Position numbers and translations under genes: made by a program. From Veillonellaceae bacterium (GTDB lineage: Bacteria; Bacillota; Negativicutes; Veillonellales; Negativicoccaceae), in NCBI GenBank assembly GCA_022771805.1, contig JALELM010000013.1:1-51784 (forward strand): DNA of 51,784 bases, written 5' to 3'. Under the pieces are notes generated by a model. That model did not search any database. It was not told the origin of the DNA and saw only the letters and a program-made list of their open reading frames with translations. Positions 42,103 through 50,668 of the stretch are shown here, in pieces. Positions within the stretch are counted from its first letter, which is position 1. Each line of letters starts with the position of its first letter.

Positions 42103-42735
42103 TTACTGCGCCGCCGACGGGCAGACCGCGCGCAAGGCACATTCCGCACAGAGCGGCTTGCGCGCTTTGCAGACCAGGCGACCGTGCCAAATCAGCCAAT
42201 GATGTGCCGCCGCCCAGTCTTGCCGCGGAATGTGTTTCTGCAGACCTTTCTCGACCTCCAGCGGTGTGTTCCCGCGCGCCAACCCCAGCCGGTTCGCCAC
42301 TCGGAAAACGTGCGTATCCACCGCAATAGCCGGCGTATTGTACAACACGCTCACCAAGACATTGGCCGTTTTGCGCCCGACACCTGGCAACTGCACCAAT
42401 TCCTCAAAGGTTTGCGGCACTTCGCCGTCATACTCCGCCAATAAAATCCGGCAGGTTTCCAGCAAATGTTTCGCCTTGCTGCGAAACAGCCCGACATCAT
42501 GAATCTCCGCTTCAAGCTCCGCCTGTGTCAGTGCCGCCATCTTCGCTGGCGTTCCGAGCCGCGGGAACATTCGCGCCGTGATGATATTCACCCGCTCATC
42601 CGTACTCTGCGCCGACAGCACCACCGCCACCAACAGCTCGAACGGGGAGCGATAATGCAGCGCGGTCTTGCGGTCGCCGTATGCGGCGGCCAAAATACGC
42701 AGCTGCTCGGCGCGGAGCGCCTTGGTTACCCGCAT
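42103..42735 (-). CDS. nth: Endonuclease III
   Basis: 210 residues. A base-excision repair glycosylase/lyase that removes oxidised pyrimidines. The helix-hairpin-helix holds catalytic Lys122 (LPGVGRKTANVL), with Asp140 in VDTHVFR. The 4Fe-4S cysteines are C189, C196, C199 and C205. The start MRVTKAL lies just after the trxB stop codon (TAG then one base), so the two genes are coupled; upstream in-frame codons fall inside trxB. Confidence 0.95.
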   Translation of the reverse strand: MRVTKALRAEQLRILAAAYGDRKTALHYRSPFELLVAVVLSAQSTDERVNIITARMFPRLGTPAKMAALTQAELEAEIHDVGLFRSKAKHLLETCRILLAEYDGEVPQTFEELVQLPGVGRKTANVLVSVLYNTPAIAVDTHVFRVANRLGLARGNTPLEVEKGLQKHIPRQDWAAAHHWLIWHGRLVCKARKPLCAECALRAVCPSAAQ

Positions 42736-42736
42736 C

Positions 42737-43645
42737 CTACTGCCGCAGGAGGTAGGCATGCGCCGCCAGCGCCGCCTTGGCTCCGTCCGCCGCGGCAATG
42801 ATAATCTGCCGATCCGGATAATCGGTCACATCACCCGAAGCAAAAAATCCCGGAATATTCGTCGATGTATCTCGCGCGACGATGATCTCGTTATTTTCAT
42901 TGCGTTCCAGTTCCGCCGGAACGAAACCGGTATTCGGCTCGCCGCCGATTTCCACGAAAACGCCGTCCGTCTCGATAATTTCTTCTTCGCCCGTATCCGT
43001 ATTTTTCACTCGAATACCCGACACTTTTTTCTCACCGAGGATTTCCAGCGGAATATAATGATGCCATTCCTTTACCTCGGTCGTTTCCCGCATCTTCGTC
43101 ACCAGCACCTCGGAAGCCCGGATCCGGCTGCGTACCAGCATATGCACTTCCGTCGCCAGCTTGCTCAGGTCGATGGCCGCCTCCACGGCGGAATCTCCCG
43201 CGCCGACCACGACGACCCGGCGGTTCCGGTAAAACGGCCCGTCGCAGGTTGCACAATAGCTCACCCCGCGGCCGGAAAGCATCTCTTCACCCGGGATGTT
43301 CAAGGTGCGGCTGCGCTTCCCGCTCGCCAGAATAACGGTACGCCCCCGCTGTTCCTCGCCGCTGTCGGTCACGGCGGTAAATGTTCCGTCCGCTTCCCGG
43401 CGCAGAGAAGAAATATCCGCCGTAATCCATTCGATCGGATACTTGTCGATATGTTCGCTGAACTTCTGCAGGAGTCCGAAACTGTCCATATCCGTATAAC
43501 CGAGGTAGTTTTCCACCTCCTGCGTGGACGTGATCTGCCCGCCCCGGTTGGCGGCAATTACCCCGACGGAAAGTTCTTTGCGCGCACCGTACAATGCCGC
43601 ATTCATACCGGCGGGACCGCCGCCGATGATCAGAATATCAAACAT
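42737..43645 (-). CDS. trxB: Thioredoxin-disulfide reductase
   Basis: 302 residues. FAD loop IIGGGPAGMNAALYGARK, the redox-active disulfide CATC (SYCATCDGPF), the NADPH loop VVGAGDSAVEAA, and FASGDVTD for FAD near the C terminus. It reduces thioredoxin with NADPH. The ribosome site is AAAGGAGGA. The start MFDILIIGG is supported by the usual distance to the FAD loop. It heads a unit with nth, and its leader contains a tandem repeat. Confidence 0.95.
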   Translation of the reverse strand: MFDILIIGGGPAGMNAALYGARKELSVGVIAANRGGQITSTQEVENYLGYTDMDSFGLLQKFSEHIDKYPIEWITADISSLRREADGTFTAVTDSGEEQRGRTVILASGKRSRTLNIPGEEMLSGRGVSYCATCDGPFYRNRRVVVVGAGDSAVEAAIDLSKLATEVHMLVRSRIRASEVLVTKMRETTEVKEWHHYIPLEILGEKKVSGIRVKNTDTGEEEIIETDGVFVEIGGEPNTGFVPAELERNENNEIIVARDTSTNIPGFFASGDVTDYPDRQIIIAAADGAKAALAAHAYLLRQ

Positions 43646-43671
43646 ATGTCCTCCTTTGATCCTTGTTCTCT

Positions 43672-43705
43672 ATATACACCATATACACCATACACCATAT
43701 ACACC
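43672..43705. repeat. Tandem repeat in the trxB leader
   Basis: On the minus strand the unit GGTGTATAT occurs four times with lengths 9, 7, 9 and 9. It lies between the predicted transcription start and the ribosome site of trxB, and is expected to be prone to copy-number change. Confidence 0.8.
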
Positions 43706-43745
43706 GCATTCGATTCCTTTTCCCGCTCGGAATTCCATGTATATC

Positions 43746-43761
43746 GATAATCTTCGTTATC
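43746..43761. promoter_or_regulatory. Inverted repeat at the trxB transcription start
   Basis: GATAA (43746-43750), a 6-base spacer and TTATC (43757-43761) form an inverted repeat just past the -10 element. It might be an operator or a 5' hairpin of the mRNA. Confidence 0.35.
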
Positions 43762-43762
43762 T

Positions 43763-43791
43763 AGTATAGTATATTTTCCCTCTTTCCGCAA
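43763..43791 (-). promoter_or_regulatory. Promoter of trxB-nth
   Basis: Minus-strand -35 TTGCGG (43791-43786), a 17-base spacer and -10 TATACT (43768-43763). The transcript would have a leader of about 110 bases. Confidence 0.75.
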
Positions 43792-43827
43792 CCGAAACCG
43801 CTTGCCGACTATCGCTTTTCTCCACAA

Positions 43828-43857
43828 AAAAACCGCGACCGAGGTCGCGGTTTTTTT
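43828..43857 (-). terminator. Terminator of superoxide dismutase gene
   Basis: The stem AAAAACCGCGACC/GGTCGCGGTTTTT, followed by T-rich sequence on the minus strand, lies a few bases after the sod stop codon. Confidence 0.88.
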
Positions 43858-43859
43858 CT

Positions 43860-44459
43860 TTACGCTTCAGCGAGCAATTGATCCACAAATTCCCAATTGA
43901 TGACTTTGAAGAATTCTTGGATATAATCCGCCCGTTTGTTCTGGTATTTCAGGTAGTAGGCATGTTCCCACACATCCAAACCGAGCAAGGGTTTCTTGCC
44001 TTCCATCAGCGGGTTATCCTGATTCGATGTCGAGACGACGGCCAATTTGTCGCCGTCCAGGACGAGCCATGCCCAGCCGCTGCCGAAACGTCCGGTAGCC
44101 GCCGCCGCAAATTCCTTCCGGAACGCATCGAAGGAACCGAATTCTTTTTCAATCCGCTCCACAGTCGCACCTTCCTGCTTGGCATCCGGTGTCATCATCT
44201 GCCAGAACAGGCTGTGGTTGTAATGGCCGCCGCCGTTGTTACGCACAGCGGTACGAACGGCTTCCGGCACTTCGTCGATATGAGCCACGATGTCTTCAAG
44301 CGACTTCGCCGCCCATTCCGGGTAATCCGCCAGCGCCTTGTTCAGATTGTCTACATATGTTGCATGATGTTTGTCGTGATGAATTTCCATCGTTTTTGCA
44401 TCGATAACCGGTTCGAGCGCCGCAAAATCATACGGCAATTCAGGTAATGTAAATGCCAT
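43860..44459 (-). CDS. sodA: Superoxide dismutase, Fe/Mn family
   Basis: 199 residues. Metal ligands: His27 (EIHHDKHH), His82 (HYNHSLFW), Asp162 and His166 ([18 protein letters not shown]). It converts superoxide to peroxide and oxygen in the cytoplasm. The tract [11 protein letters not shown] with QNKRADY favours the Mn form, but metal use cannot be settled from sequence. GGGAGG lies six bases before the chosen ATG. It has its own strong promoter and terminator. Confidence 0.95.
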   Translation of the reverse strand: MAFTLPELPYDFAALEPVIDAKTMEIHHDKHHATYVDNLNKALADYPEWAAKSLEDIVAHIDEVPEAVRTAVRNNGGGHYNHSLFWQMMTPDAKQEGATVERIEKEFGSFDAFRKEFAAAATGRFGSGWAWLVLDGDKLAVVSTSNQDNPLMEGKKPLLGLDVWEHAYYLKYQNKRADYIQEFFKVINWEFVDQLLAEA

Positions 44460-44507
44460 CTTGAACCTCCCTTTTTTACAAACAACAATATCTGTCTTTC
44501 TGTTTGT

Positions 44508-44536
44508 ATTATACACTATGCAAGAAACGATTTCAA
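44508..44536 (-). promoter_or_regulatory. Promoter of superoxide dismutase gene
   Basis: Minus-strand -35 TTGAAA (44536-44531), a 17-base spacer and -10 TATAAT (44513-44508), about 50 bases upstream of the ATG. Confidence 0.8.
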
Positions 44537-44570
44537 CTTTTTTCGATATGCTTTCCGCTCGCTGCCGCGA

Positions 44571-45923
44571 TTACTGCAAAGCACGCCATGCCGCCGCCCA
44601 ATCCCGTACATTCTCCGCTTGAGCCAGCAGCTGCAGCCGAGCTTCCGCCTGTTCTTCGTCGAGATACGGCAGCGTAAGGCTGCGATATTTGCGCAACATT
44701 TCCGCCTCGCTCAACGGATTGGTCGGGTCGCCCGGCGGGTACAGAACGGTTTCTTCCGCACGCCGCCCGTCCCGATACCGAACTTCCACACGCGCCGGCA
44801 TCTTGGTCGGGTCTGCCGCACGCAACGCATCCAAATCCGGTGCGGGAACTACCCGGATGCGCTGCATCAGGGCACGCAGCTCCGGATCCCGGCGATCTTC
44901 TTCGCTGAAATGCGCCAGCGTGACTTCACCGTCACGCAGAGCGCAGGCGAGGCAGTACTGCACGCTGAATTTGCAACCGTATGCCGTCTGCGGCTCCGGA
45001 TTGTCGATCAGGCCGAGTGTCAACGCATTGGCGTGCAGGGTGACATCTGCCACCTCCGCGCCTTCCTCCCGCAGTGCCAGTGCCGCCGCAATGGCCGCAT
45101 GCGCATGCCGACAGCAGGGATACGGCTTGTACGAATTGGCTTCGACAGCGTATTCGCCGCTCCCCAGCCCCGCAAGCAATACGTCCCAATGGGGCTCGGG
45201 CGACAACGCGCGGCAGAATCCCTTTTCGCCTTCGAGAATATGTGTCGCACCGGTAAATCCGCGCGCTGCGAGTTCCGCGGCAAAGACGCCGCCGGCGGCA
45301 GCCTTGCCCGCATGCACCAACTTACTCATCGCGCCGTCCGCCAGAAACTCCCACAAGCCGGCCGCCTGTGTGCCGGCCGTGCCCAAGCAGTGATTCATTG
45401 CGGCTGCATCCAGGCGATACAAATTCCCCGCCGCCGCGGCCGCACCGAAAATGCCCGCCGTGCCGGTCGTATGCCAAAAATGATACGATTCCGGGATGAT
45501 GCTTTGCCCGACTCGCCCGCCGATCTCGAAGCCGGCCACAATCGCCGTCAGCAGTTCGCGCCCGGAAGCGCCGCGTGCCGTCGCAACCGCCCAGGCGGCC
45601 GGGATGACGACCGTGCCGAGATGGATCACGGACGGATTGTGCAGATCATCGAAGTCGAGCGCGTGCGATGCCGCCCCGTTCACCAGCGCCGCCGTGCGCG
45701 TCGAATCCGTTGCGTAGCCCGCGCCGAAAACCCATTGCCGTTCGCCCGGCATATCCGCCAGACAGACCTCCCGCAAGATGGTCGTCGTTTCCGCCTGCGC
45801 CCCGGCAACCGCAACGCCGAGCCAGTCGAGCAGCGCCGTTTTCGCGGCGGCGACGGCGCTTTCCGGCAAATCCTCGTAGCGCAACCCCGCCGCGAAGCCG
45901 CTCAGCTGTTTGGTATATTCCAT
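44571..45923 (-). CDS. MmgE/PrpD-family protein
   Basis: 450 residues, full length for the family. Characteristic tracts are NGAASHALDFDDLH near residue 85, the LGTVVIPAAWAVA helix, HTTGTAGIFGAAAAAG, and the YKPYPCCRHAHAAI tract near 265. Members include 2-methylcitrate dehydratase, cis-aconitate decarboxylase and iminodisuccinate epimerase, all acting on di- or tricarboxylic acids. Which of these applies cannot be decided here. It is the last gene of a three-gene operon with methylmalonyl-CoA mutase and a CoA-transferase, starting nine bases after the mutase stop. No terminator hairpin is evident downstream. Confidence 0.9.
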   Translation of the reverse strand: MEYTKQLSGFAAGLRYEDLPESAVAAAKTALLDWLGVAVAGAQAETTTILREVCLADMPGERQWVFGAGYATDSTRTAALVNGAASHALDFDDLHNPSVIHLGTVVIPAAWAVATARGASGRELLTAIVAGFEIGGRVGQSIIPESYHFWHTTGTAGIFGAAAAAGNLYRLDAAAMNHCLGTAGTQAAGLWEFLADGAMSKLVHAGKAAAGGVFAAELAARGFTGATHILEGEKGFCRALSPEPHWDVLLAGLGSGEYAVEANSYKPYPCCRHAHAAIAAALALREEGAEVADVTLHANALTLGLIDNPEPQTAYGCKFSVQYCLACALRDGEVTLAHFSEEDRRDPELRALMQRIRVVPAPDLDALRAADPTKMPARVEVRYRDGRRAEETVLYPPGDPTNPLSEAEMLRKYRSLTLPYLDEEQAEARLQLLAQAENVRDWAAAWRALQ

Positions 45924-45932
45924 GATTTCCTC

Positions 45933-47588
45933 CTAAAAAGCCGCTTTCGACTGCGTGTATTCGCCGAATTCTTCCCGCAAGATGCCGCAGATTTCGCCGA
46001 GCGTGGCGTATGTTTCCACCGCCTCGATCAGTACGGGCATCAGGTTTTCCTCCGTCCGGGCGACCTGCCGCAAGCGTGCCAGCGCTGCCGTCACGGCCGC
46101 ATTATCCCGTGCCTCTTTCAGGCGGTTCAGCTTCGCCACCTGGCGTTCGCCCACCGCGGGATCCACGTGCAGGACATCGCCGTGTGGATGCTCGTCTTCC
46201 TGCACGAACTCATTGACACCGACGACGATGTGTTTCTTCGTCTCGATCGCCTGCTGATCCGCATAGGCGTTCGCCGCCATTTCCGCTTGCATATAGCCCG
46301 CTTCGATCGCCGCCACGGCGCCGCCGAGCGTATCGATCTTGTCGATATATGCCTGCGCTTCTTTTTCGATCGCATCCGTCAGACTTTCCACATAGTACGA
46401 CCCGGCCAACGGATCGATCGTGTCGGCAATCCCGCTTTCGTGCGCCAGCAACTGTTGCGTACGCAAGGCCAGCGTGGCCGATTCACGCGTCGGAATCGAC
46501 AGCGCTTCGTCTTTGGCGCAGGTCGCCAGCGACTGCGTACCGCCGAGGATCGCCGCCATGGCCTGCCAGGCGATCCGCACCACATTATTATCCGGCTGTT
46601 GTGCGGTCAATACCGAACCCGCCGTATGCACATGGAAACGAAGCATCTGCGCCTTTTCCTTCTTCGCGCCGAAACGTTCTTTCATAATCTTAGCCCAAAG
46701 TCGCCGCGCCGCCCGGAATTTTGCCACTTCCGGGAAGAAATCCAGGCCGGCGGTAAAGATCCAGGAAATATTCGGTGCGAAATCATCGACCTGCTGCCCG
46801 GCCGCCAGCGATGCTTCAATGTAGGCGATCGCATTGGCGAATGCGAAGGCGACTTCCTGCACCGTCGAGGCGCCCGCCTCCCGAATGTGGTAGGCTCCGA
46901 CACTGATCGTGTTCCAGTGCGGAATTTCCCGCGAACAGTACGCGAAGGTGTCCGTCACCAGACGCATCGACGGCCGCGGCGGGAATATGTAAGTACCGCG
47001 GGCAATGTACTCTTTCAAAATATCGTTCTGAATCGTGCCGCGCAAATCCTTTTCCGCAACGCCCTGCTTTCTGCCGACGGCGATATACATCGCCAGCAAT
47101 ACCGCCGCCGGGCCGTTGATCGTCATCGAGGTCGAGACCTTGTCCAGCGGAATCTCCTCGAAAATGTCTTCCATATCCTGCAAGGAGTCGATCGCAACCC
47201 CCACTTTGCCCACTTCGCCCGCCGCCAGCGGCGAGTCCGAGTCCAAGCCGATTTGTGTCGGCAGATCCATTGCGACCGAAAGCCCCGTCGTACCCATGCT
47301 CAGCAAATACTTATACAGCGCATTCGTCTCCTCGGCGGACGCGATACCGGAATACTGCCGCATCGTCCAAAGCCGCCCGCGGTACATGGTCGGTTGAATG
47401 CCGCGCGTAAACGGATATTCCCCCGGGAAACCGATTTTTTCATTGTAGTCGATGTCCCGTATGTCTTCCGGCGTATACAGGCGTTGCGCCGCAAATTCCT
47501 TCCGTTCCGGAAAACGGGCCGTCGCTTTTTCGCAGCGGGCTTCGTATTGCGCCTTCGCCGCTTGGAATTGTTCCTGATTGATTTTCAT
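45933..47588 (-). CDS. Methylmalonyl-CoA mutase, catalytic subunit without B12-binding domain
   Basis: 551 residues, the length of the N-terminal barrel alone; the C-terminal B12-binding domain of one-chain enzymes is missing, so it must work with a separate small subunit not in this window. Residues specific for methylmalonyl-CoA are kept: Tyr79 (WTMRQYSG), Arg197 (KEYIARGTY) and the catalytic His234 ([11 protein letters not shown]). Isobutyryl-CoA mutases instead have Phe and Gln at the first two. It interconverts succinyl-CoA and R-methylmalonyl-CoA, by radical chemistry. It lies between the CoA-transferase and MmgE/PrpD genes, with AAATC/GGGGGAAG ahead of the ATG. Confidence 0.92.
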   Translation of the reverse strand: MKINQEQFQAAKAQYEARCEKATARFPERKEFAAQRLYTPEDIRDIDYNEKIGFPGEYPFTRGIQPTMYRGRLWTMRQYSGIASAEETNALYKYLLSMGTTGLSVAMDLPTQIGLDSDSPLAAGEVGKVGVAIDSLQDMEDIFEEIPLDKVSTSMTINGPAAVLLAMYIAVGRKQGVAEKDLRGTIQNDILKEYIARGTYIFPPRPSMRLVTDTFAYCSREIPHWNTISVGAYHIREAGASTVQEVAFAFANAIAYIEASLAAGQQVDDFAPNISWIFTAGLDFFPEVAKFRAARRLWAKIMKERFGAKKEKAQMLRFHVHTAGSVLTAQQPDNNVVRIAWQAMAAILGGTQSLATCAKDEALSIPTRESATLALRTQQLLAHESGIADTIDPLAGSYYVESLTDAIEKEAQAYIDKIDTLGGAVAAIEAGYMQAEMAANAYADQQAIETKKHIVVGVNEFVQEDEHPHGDVLHVDPAVGERQVAKLNRLKEARDNAAVTAALARLRQVARTEENLMPVLIEAVETYATLGEICGILREEFGEYTQSKAAF

Positions 47589-47606
47589 GTTTCTTCCCCC
47601 TCAGAT

Positions 47607-49115
47607 TTACTCCGCCGGCCGCATGCGGCCCGTCGCCCGGAATTGTAACGCCGGTTGAAATGCCGCTGCCAAATCGACCGGTTCATGCCCGCCGTGGCGC
47701 AGCGCCAGTCGCAGATACTCCCGTAACACCGGTCGGAATGTCGGATGGGCGCAGTGCTCGATGATTTCTTTCGCCCGCGCCACGGGATCCAGCCCGCGCG
47801 TGTCCGCGACACCGCACTCCGTGATGAAGATCTGCCCGTCATGCTCCGTGTGATCCGCATGGCTTACCATCGGCACCACCTTGGAGATCTTGCCGCCCGC
47901 CCCGGTCGAGGGCGAGGTGAACACGGACAGGTAACCGTTACGCATATAGTCGCCCGAGCCGCCGATCCCGTTGATCATCTTGCTCCCGAGCACATGCGTG
48001 GAATTGGCTTGGCCGTAGATGTCAAATTCCAACGGCGTATTGATCGCAATCACCCCGAGCCGGCGAATGACTTCCGGACTGTTGGAAATATCCAGCGGTC
48101 GCAAGACAATCGACTTGCGATACAGCTCCGGCTCCGCGCGAAACATTTCCCAGACTTCCGGCGAAGGTGTAAACGCACAGCCGGAAGCCGCGCGGATATT
48201 CCCGGAGCGAACCAGGTGAAATACCGCATCCTGCAAGATTTCCGAATACATCGTCAGCGGCGGCAAATGCCCGGCCGAAAGCCCCATCAGCACCGCATTG
48301 GCAATCGTCCCCACGCCGGACTGCAACGGCAGCATTTCCGCCGGAATCCGCCCCTGCCGGACTTCATTTTCCAAAAAATCCACCAGATGCTCCGCGATGG
48401 CCTGTGTCGTCGGCGTCGGCTTGGCGAGCGTGCGGACGTGATCGGGGATATCCGATTCGACGATGGCGTCGATCCGTTCCAAACCGCAGGTGACATAGGG
48501 AGAACCGGCGCGATCCGAAGGCGCATAAATCGGGATCTCCCGCCGCCGCGGCGGCTTGGGCAGGATGAGAATGTCATGCATGCCCTCCATCTCCAAGGGG
48601 ATCGATGTGTTCACCTCGACGATGACGGTCTTGGCATGGCGGACGAACATCGGGATATTCCCGACCCCCGACCCGAGCACGATATCTCCCTGCTCCGTGA
48701 TCGCCGCGGCTTCCACGATGGCGACATCGACCTCGCCGAAAAAGCCGTAGTCCACCTGCTGTGCAAATTCGCTCAAGTGCAAATCGATATAGGCGATTTC
48801 CCGTTCGTTAATTTGCGCCTGCATGGTGCGGTTCGTGGCCGCATAGTAGGGCATCCGGACGGAAACGCCGTGCACTTTCGCCAGCTCCTCCTCAATTTCC
48901 GGACCGACGGAAGCCCCGCTCCAAATCTGAATGCGGCATGGTTTGCCCCGGCGAATTTGCTCCGCCAGTGCCAAAGTAGTCTGTTTGGGATAGCCGGACG
49001 GTGTAAAGCCGCCGACTCCGACCCGCATCCCGTCCGTAATCAGCGCAGCCGCTTCGTCGGCGCTGACCACTTTCGCAAACAGAGACGGATTGCGTAAACG
49101 CGTAGCATCCAACAT
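47607..49115 (-). CDS. Acetyl-CoA hydrolase/CoA-transferase family (succinate-type)
   Basis: 502 residues. Class I CoA-transferase of the Cat1/AarC/ScpC group: GVGGFTPSGYPK near the N terminus, catalytic Glu292 in MYSEILQDAV, and the CoA-binding loop GIGGSGDYMRNG near 400. Such enzymes move CoA between succinate and acetate or propionate. With methylmalonyl-CoA mutase next to it, a propionyl-CoA:succinate role is the most economical reading, but acetate use is equally compatible. It heads the operon; AAAAGGAGAT lies just before the ATG. Confidence 0.92.
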   Translation of the reverse strand: MLDATRLRNPSLFAKVVSADEAAALITDGMRVGVGGFTPSGYPKQTTLALAEQIRRGKPCRIQIWSGASVGPEIEEELAKVHGVSVRMPYYAATNRTMQAQINEREIAYIDLHLSEFAQQVDYGFFGEVDVAIVEAAAITEQGDIVLGSGVGNIPMFVRHAKTVIVEVNTSIPLEMEGMHDILILPKPPRRREIPIYAPSDRAGSPYVTCGLERIDAIVESDIPDHVRTLAKPTPTTQAIAEHLVDFLENEVRQGRIPAEMLPLQSGVGTIANAVLMGLSAGHLPPLTMYSEILQDAVFHLVRSGNIRAASGCAFTPSPEVWEMFRAEPELYRKSIVLRPLDISNSPEVIRRLGVIAINTPLEFDIYGQANSTHVLGSKMINGIGGSGDYMRNGYLSVFTSPSTGAGGKISKVVPMVSHADHTEHDGQIFITECGVADTRGLDPVARAKEIIEHCAHPTFRPVLREYLRLALRHGGHEPVDLAAAFQPALQFRATGRMRPAE

Positions 49116-49192
49116 ACTGTCATCTCCTTTTCATCTCCTATTAGCATGGTAGCACCGTTATAAGTTAAATAATAATATTTATTTTATTCTTT

Positions 49193-49215
49193 ACATGAAA
49201 AAATATTCTTCATGT
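49193..49215. promoter_or_regulatory. Inverted repeat, likely LysR operator
   Basis: ACATGAA (49193-49199), a 9-base spacer and TTCATGT (49209-49215) form a perfect inverted repeat between the divergent lysR-type and CoA-transferase genes. Its size and position match LysR boxes; it overlaps the expected -35 region of the regulator gene, allowing autoregulation. Confidence 0.65.
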
Positions 49216-49223
49216 GCTAGAAT
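49215..49223 (+). promoter_or_regulatory. Extended -10 promoter of the LysR-type gene
   Basis: TGCTAGAAT with the hexamer at 49218-49223, 18 bases before the start codon. No clear -35; the operator repeat occupies that place. Confidence 0.55.
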
Positions 49224-49240
49224 GAAGAAAAGGAGGGAAT

Positions 49241-50131
49241 ATGGATCTGCAATATTACAGCGACTTTCTGACCGTCGTGCGAGCCGGCACCATTGCCGCG
49301 GCGGCACGGCAGTTGAATATCGCCCAACCGGCGCTGACCTATCGCCTGAAAATGTTGGAGGAATACCTCGGCGCGCCCGTCCTTACGACCGAGCGCGGCG
49401 CCCGCAAAATCGAGCTCACCGAGGCGGGTGAATACCTCTACGAACGGGCACAGTACCTGCTGGCGACCGAGGACAATCTCAAGCGAGAAATCACCCAGCG
49501 CGTGCACGGCACGGCGGGCGAATTGGCCGTCGCGCTGTCGCCGTCCACGGCCAGCTCATTCATCCGGGAACGCCTGATCCCGTTTTCCCGCACGTTTCCG
49601 CGTGTACAGTATCGTATCGACGAAGTCTCCATCGCGTTGCAGACCGACTTACTGCTGGCCGGCAAGGCGGAGATCGGTGTCGTAAACGCACCGCTGCTGC
49701 AACCGGAACGTTTTCGCATCCTGCAAAAAGAAAGCGAGCGTTTCGTCTTGGCCGCGGCCGTCGAACACAAACGCTTCGGCCTCAATGACGAGCCCGTTGC
49801 CTTGGACGACTTGCGCCATGTACCGCTGGCGCTCTCGCGCGGCTGTGCCGATCTCTTTTTGCAAGCCTGCGATGCCCGGGCGCTCCACCCCGAGATCCTG
49901 AGCATCTGCACGACACGCACGGCCGCCCTCATCTGGGCTCGCGAAAACCGCGCCTGTGCCGTCGTGCCGAAAGCACCGGCCGCCGCCGCGGACGGCTTGC
50001 GTTACCACCCCCTGAGCAAGCCGCCGCTCGCCGTCTACCGCAGCATCGTCATCGTCGCCGATCGCCCGCTGACGAAAGTCGCCCGCAATTTCCTCCAATT
50101 TCACAGTTTATTGCCGCCGGAACTGGCTTGA
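49241..50131 (+). CDS. LysR-family transcriptional regulator
   Basis: 296 residues. N-terminal winged helix: DFLTVVRAGTIAAAARQLNIAQPALTYRLKML is the recognition region, followed by a linker helix and a substrate-binding-type effector domain (about 90-296). GGAGGG lies six bases ahead of the ATG. It is divergent from the CoA-transferase/mutase/MmgE operon, and the perfect inverted repeat between them is probably its site. The effector is presumably an organic acid or CoA-related metabolite. It converges on the second yjiH-yjiG pair. E. coli also keeps a LysR gene (yjiE) beside iadA-yjiGH. Confidence 0.93.
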   Translation: MDLQYYSDFLTVVRAGTIAAAARQLNIAQPALTYRLKMLEEYLGAPVLTTERGARKIELTEAGEYLYERAQYLLATEDNLKREITQRVHGTAGELAVALSPSTASSFIRERLIPFSRTFPRVQYRIDEVSIALQTDLLLAGKAEIGVVNAPLLQPERFRILQKESERFVLAAAVEHKRFGLNDEPVALDDLRHVPLALSRGCADLFLQACDARALHPEILSICTTRTAALIWARENRACAVVPKAPAAAADGLRYHPLSKPPLAVYRSIVIVADRPLTKVARNFLQFHSLLPPELA

Positions 50132-50152
50132 TTTGCAATTTTCGGACAACAA

Positions 50153-50182
50153 AAAAATGCTTTCCGCAAGGAAAGCATTTTT
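50153..50182. terminator. Bidirectional terminator between LysR gene and yjiG copy 2
   Basis: The stem AAAAATGCTTTCC/GGAAAGCATTTTT with a GCAA loop and A/T runs on both sides sits between the convergent stop codons. Confidence 0.9.
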
Positions 50183-50200
50183 TATTGAGAGCATTACTTG

Positions 50201-50668
50201 TTACGCAAAGAAGCGCATTACCAGCATTGCCAATATCGCATTCAAGACCGAAGTCAGCATCAGCAGCGGCCAGAACTTCTTGCGGACATCCGCCACGGCG
50301 AGCAAACGCCCCATGTACTGCAGCTGCGAGCCCATCAGTACGCAGGCAGGCAGGAGAATGGTCAGATGTGTCGGGTCGAGAATCCCCTGCGTCGAGAGGC
50401 TGACCGCCATCCCGACACCGGCCGCCAGCGAAAGCCAGGCGCTCAGCAACACCATGACCGCCTGTCCCGGCAAGCCGAAGATGCCCATCATCGGGCCGAA
50501 GACGACGCTCATCATGTCCAAGATACCGAATAATTGCAAAATATGAGCGATAACAAAGGCCATCAGAACGTTCGGCACCATGTTGCCGATGGCAATATTC
50601 CAACCTTTACGCGCGCCGATGATGAATATATCAAACGGGTTGGACGGCGCTTTAGTTTCTTTATTCAT
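50201..50668 (-). CDS. yjiG: YjiG-type Gate-domain membrane protein (copy 2)
   Basis: 155 residues, four to five membrane segments, including NMVPNVLMAFVIAHIL and the tract LLPACVLMGSQLQYMGR, which matches copy 1 at 30053-30517. It should form a two-part membrane complex with the YjiH protein. AAGGA lies eight bases ahead of the chosen ATG, which overlaps the yjiH stop codon by 8 bases. Unlike copy 1 it is not followed by iadA. Confidence 0.88.
   Translation of the reverse strand: MNKETKAPSNPFDIFIIGARKGWNIAIGNMVPNVLMAFVIAHILQLFGILDMMSVVFGPMMGIFGLPGQAVMVLLSAWLSLAAGVGMAVSLSTQGILDPTHLTILLPACVLMGSQLQYMGRLLAVADVRKKFWPLLMLTSVLNAILAMLVMRFFA

Noticed and set aside
43681-43705. The ATATACACC repeats as a CRISPR-like array
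   Set aside because: Units are 7-9 bases and directly adjacent, with no spacers. This is a simple tandem repeat.
44619-47648. A 1009-codon plus-strand open frame
   Set aside because: It is antisense to three well-supported genes (MmgE/PrpD, mutase, CoA-transferase end). GC-rich codon use on the minus strand removes stop codons from the opposite frame; the product is Arg/His-rich with no family features.
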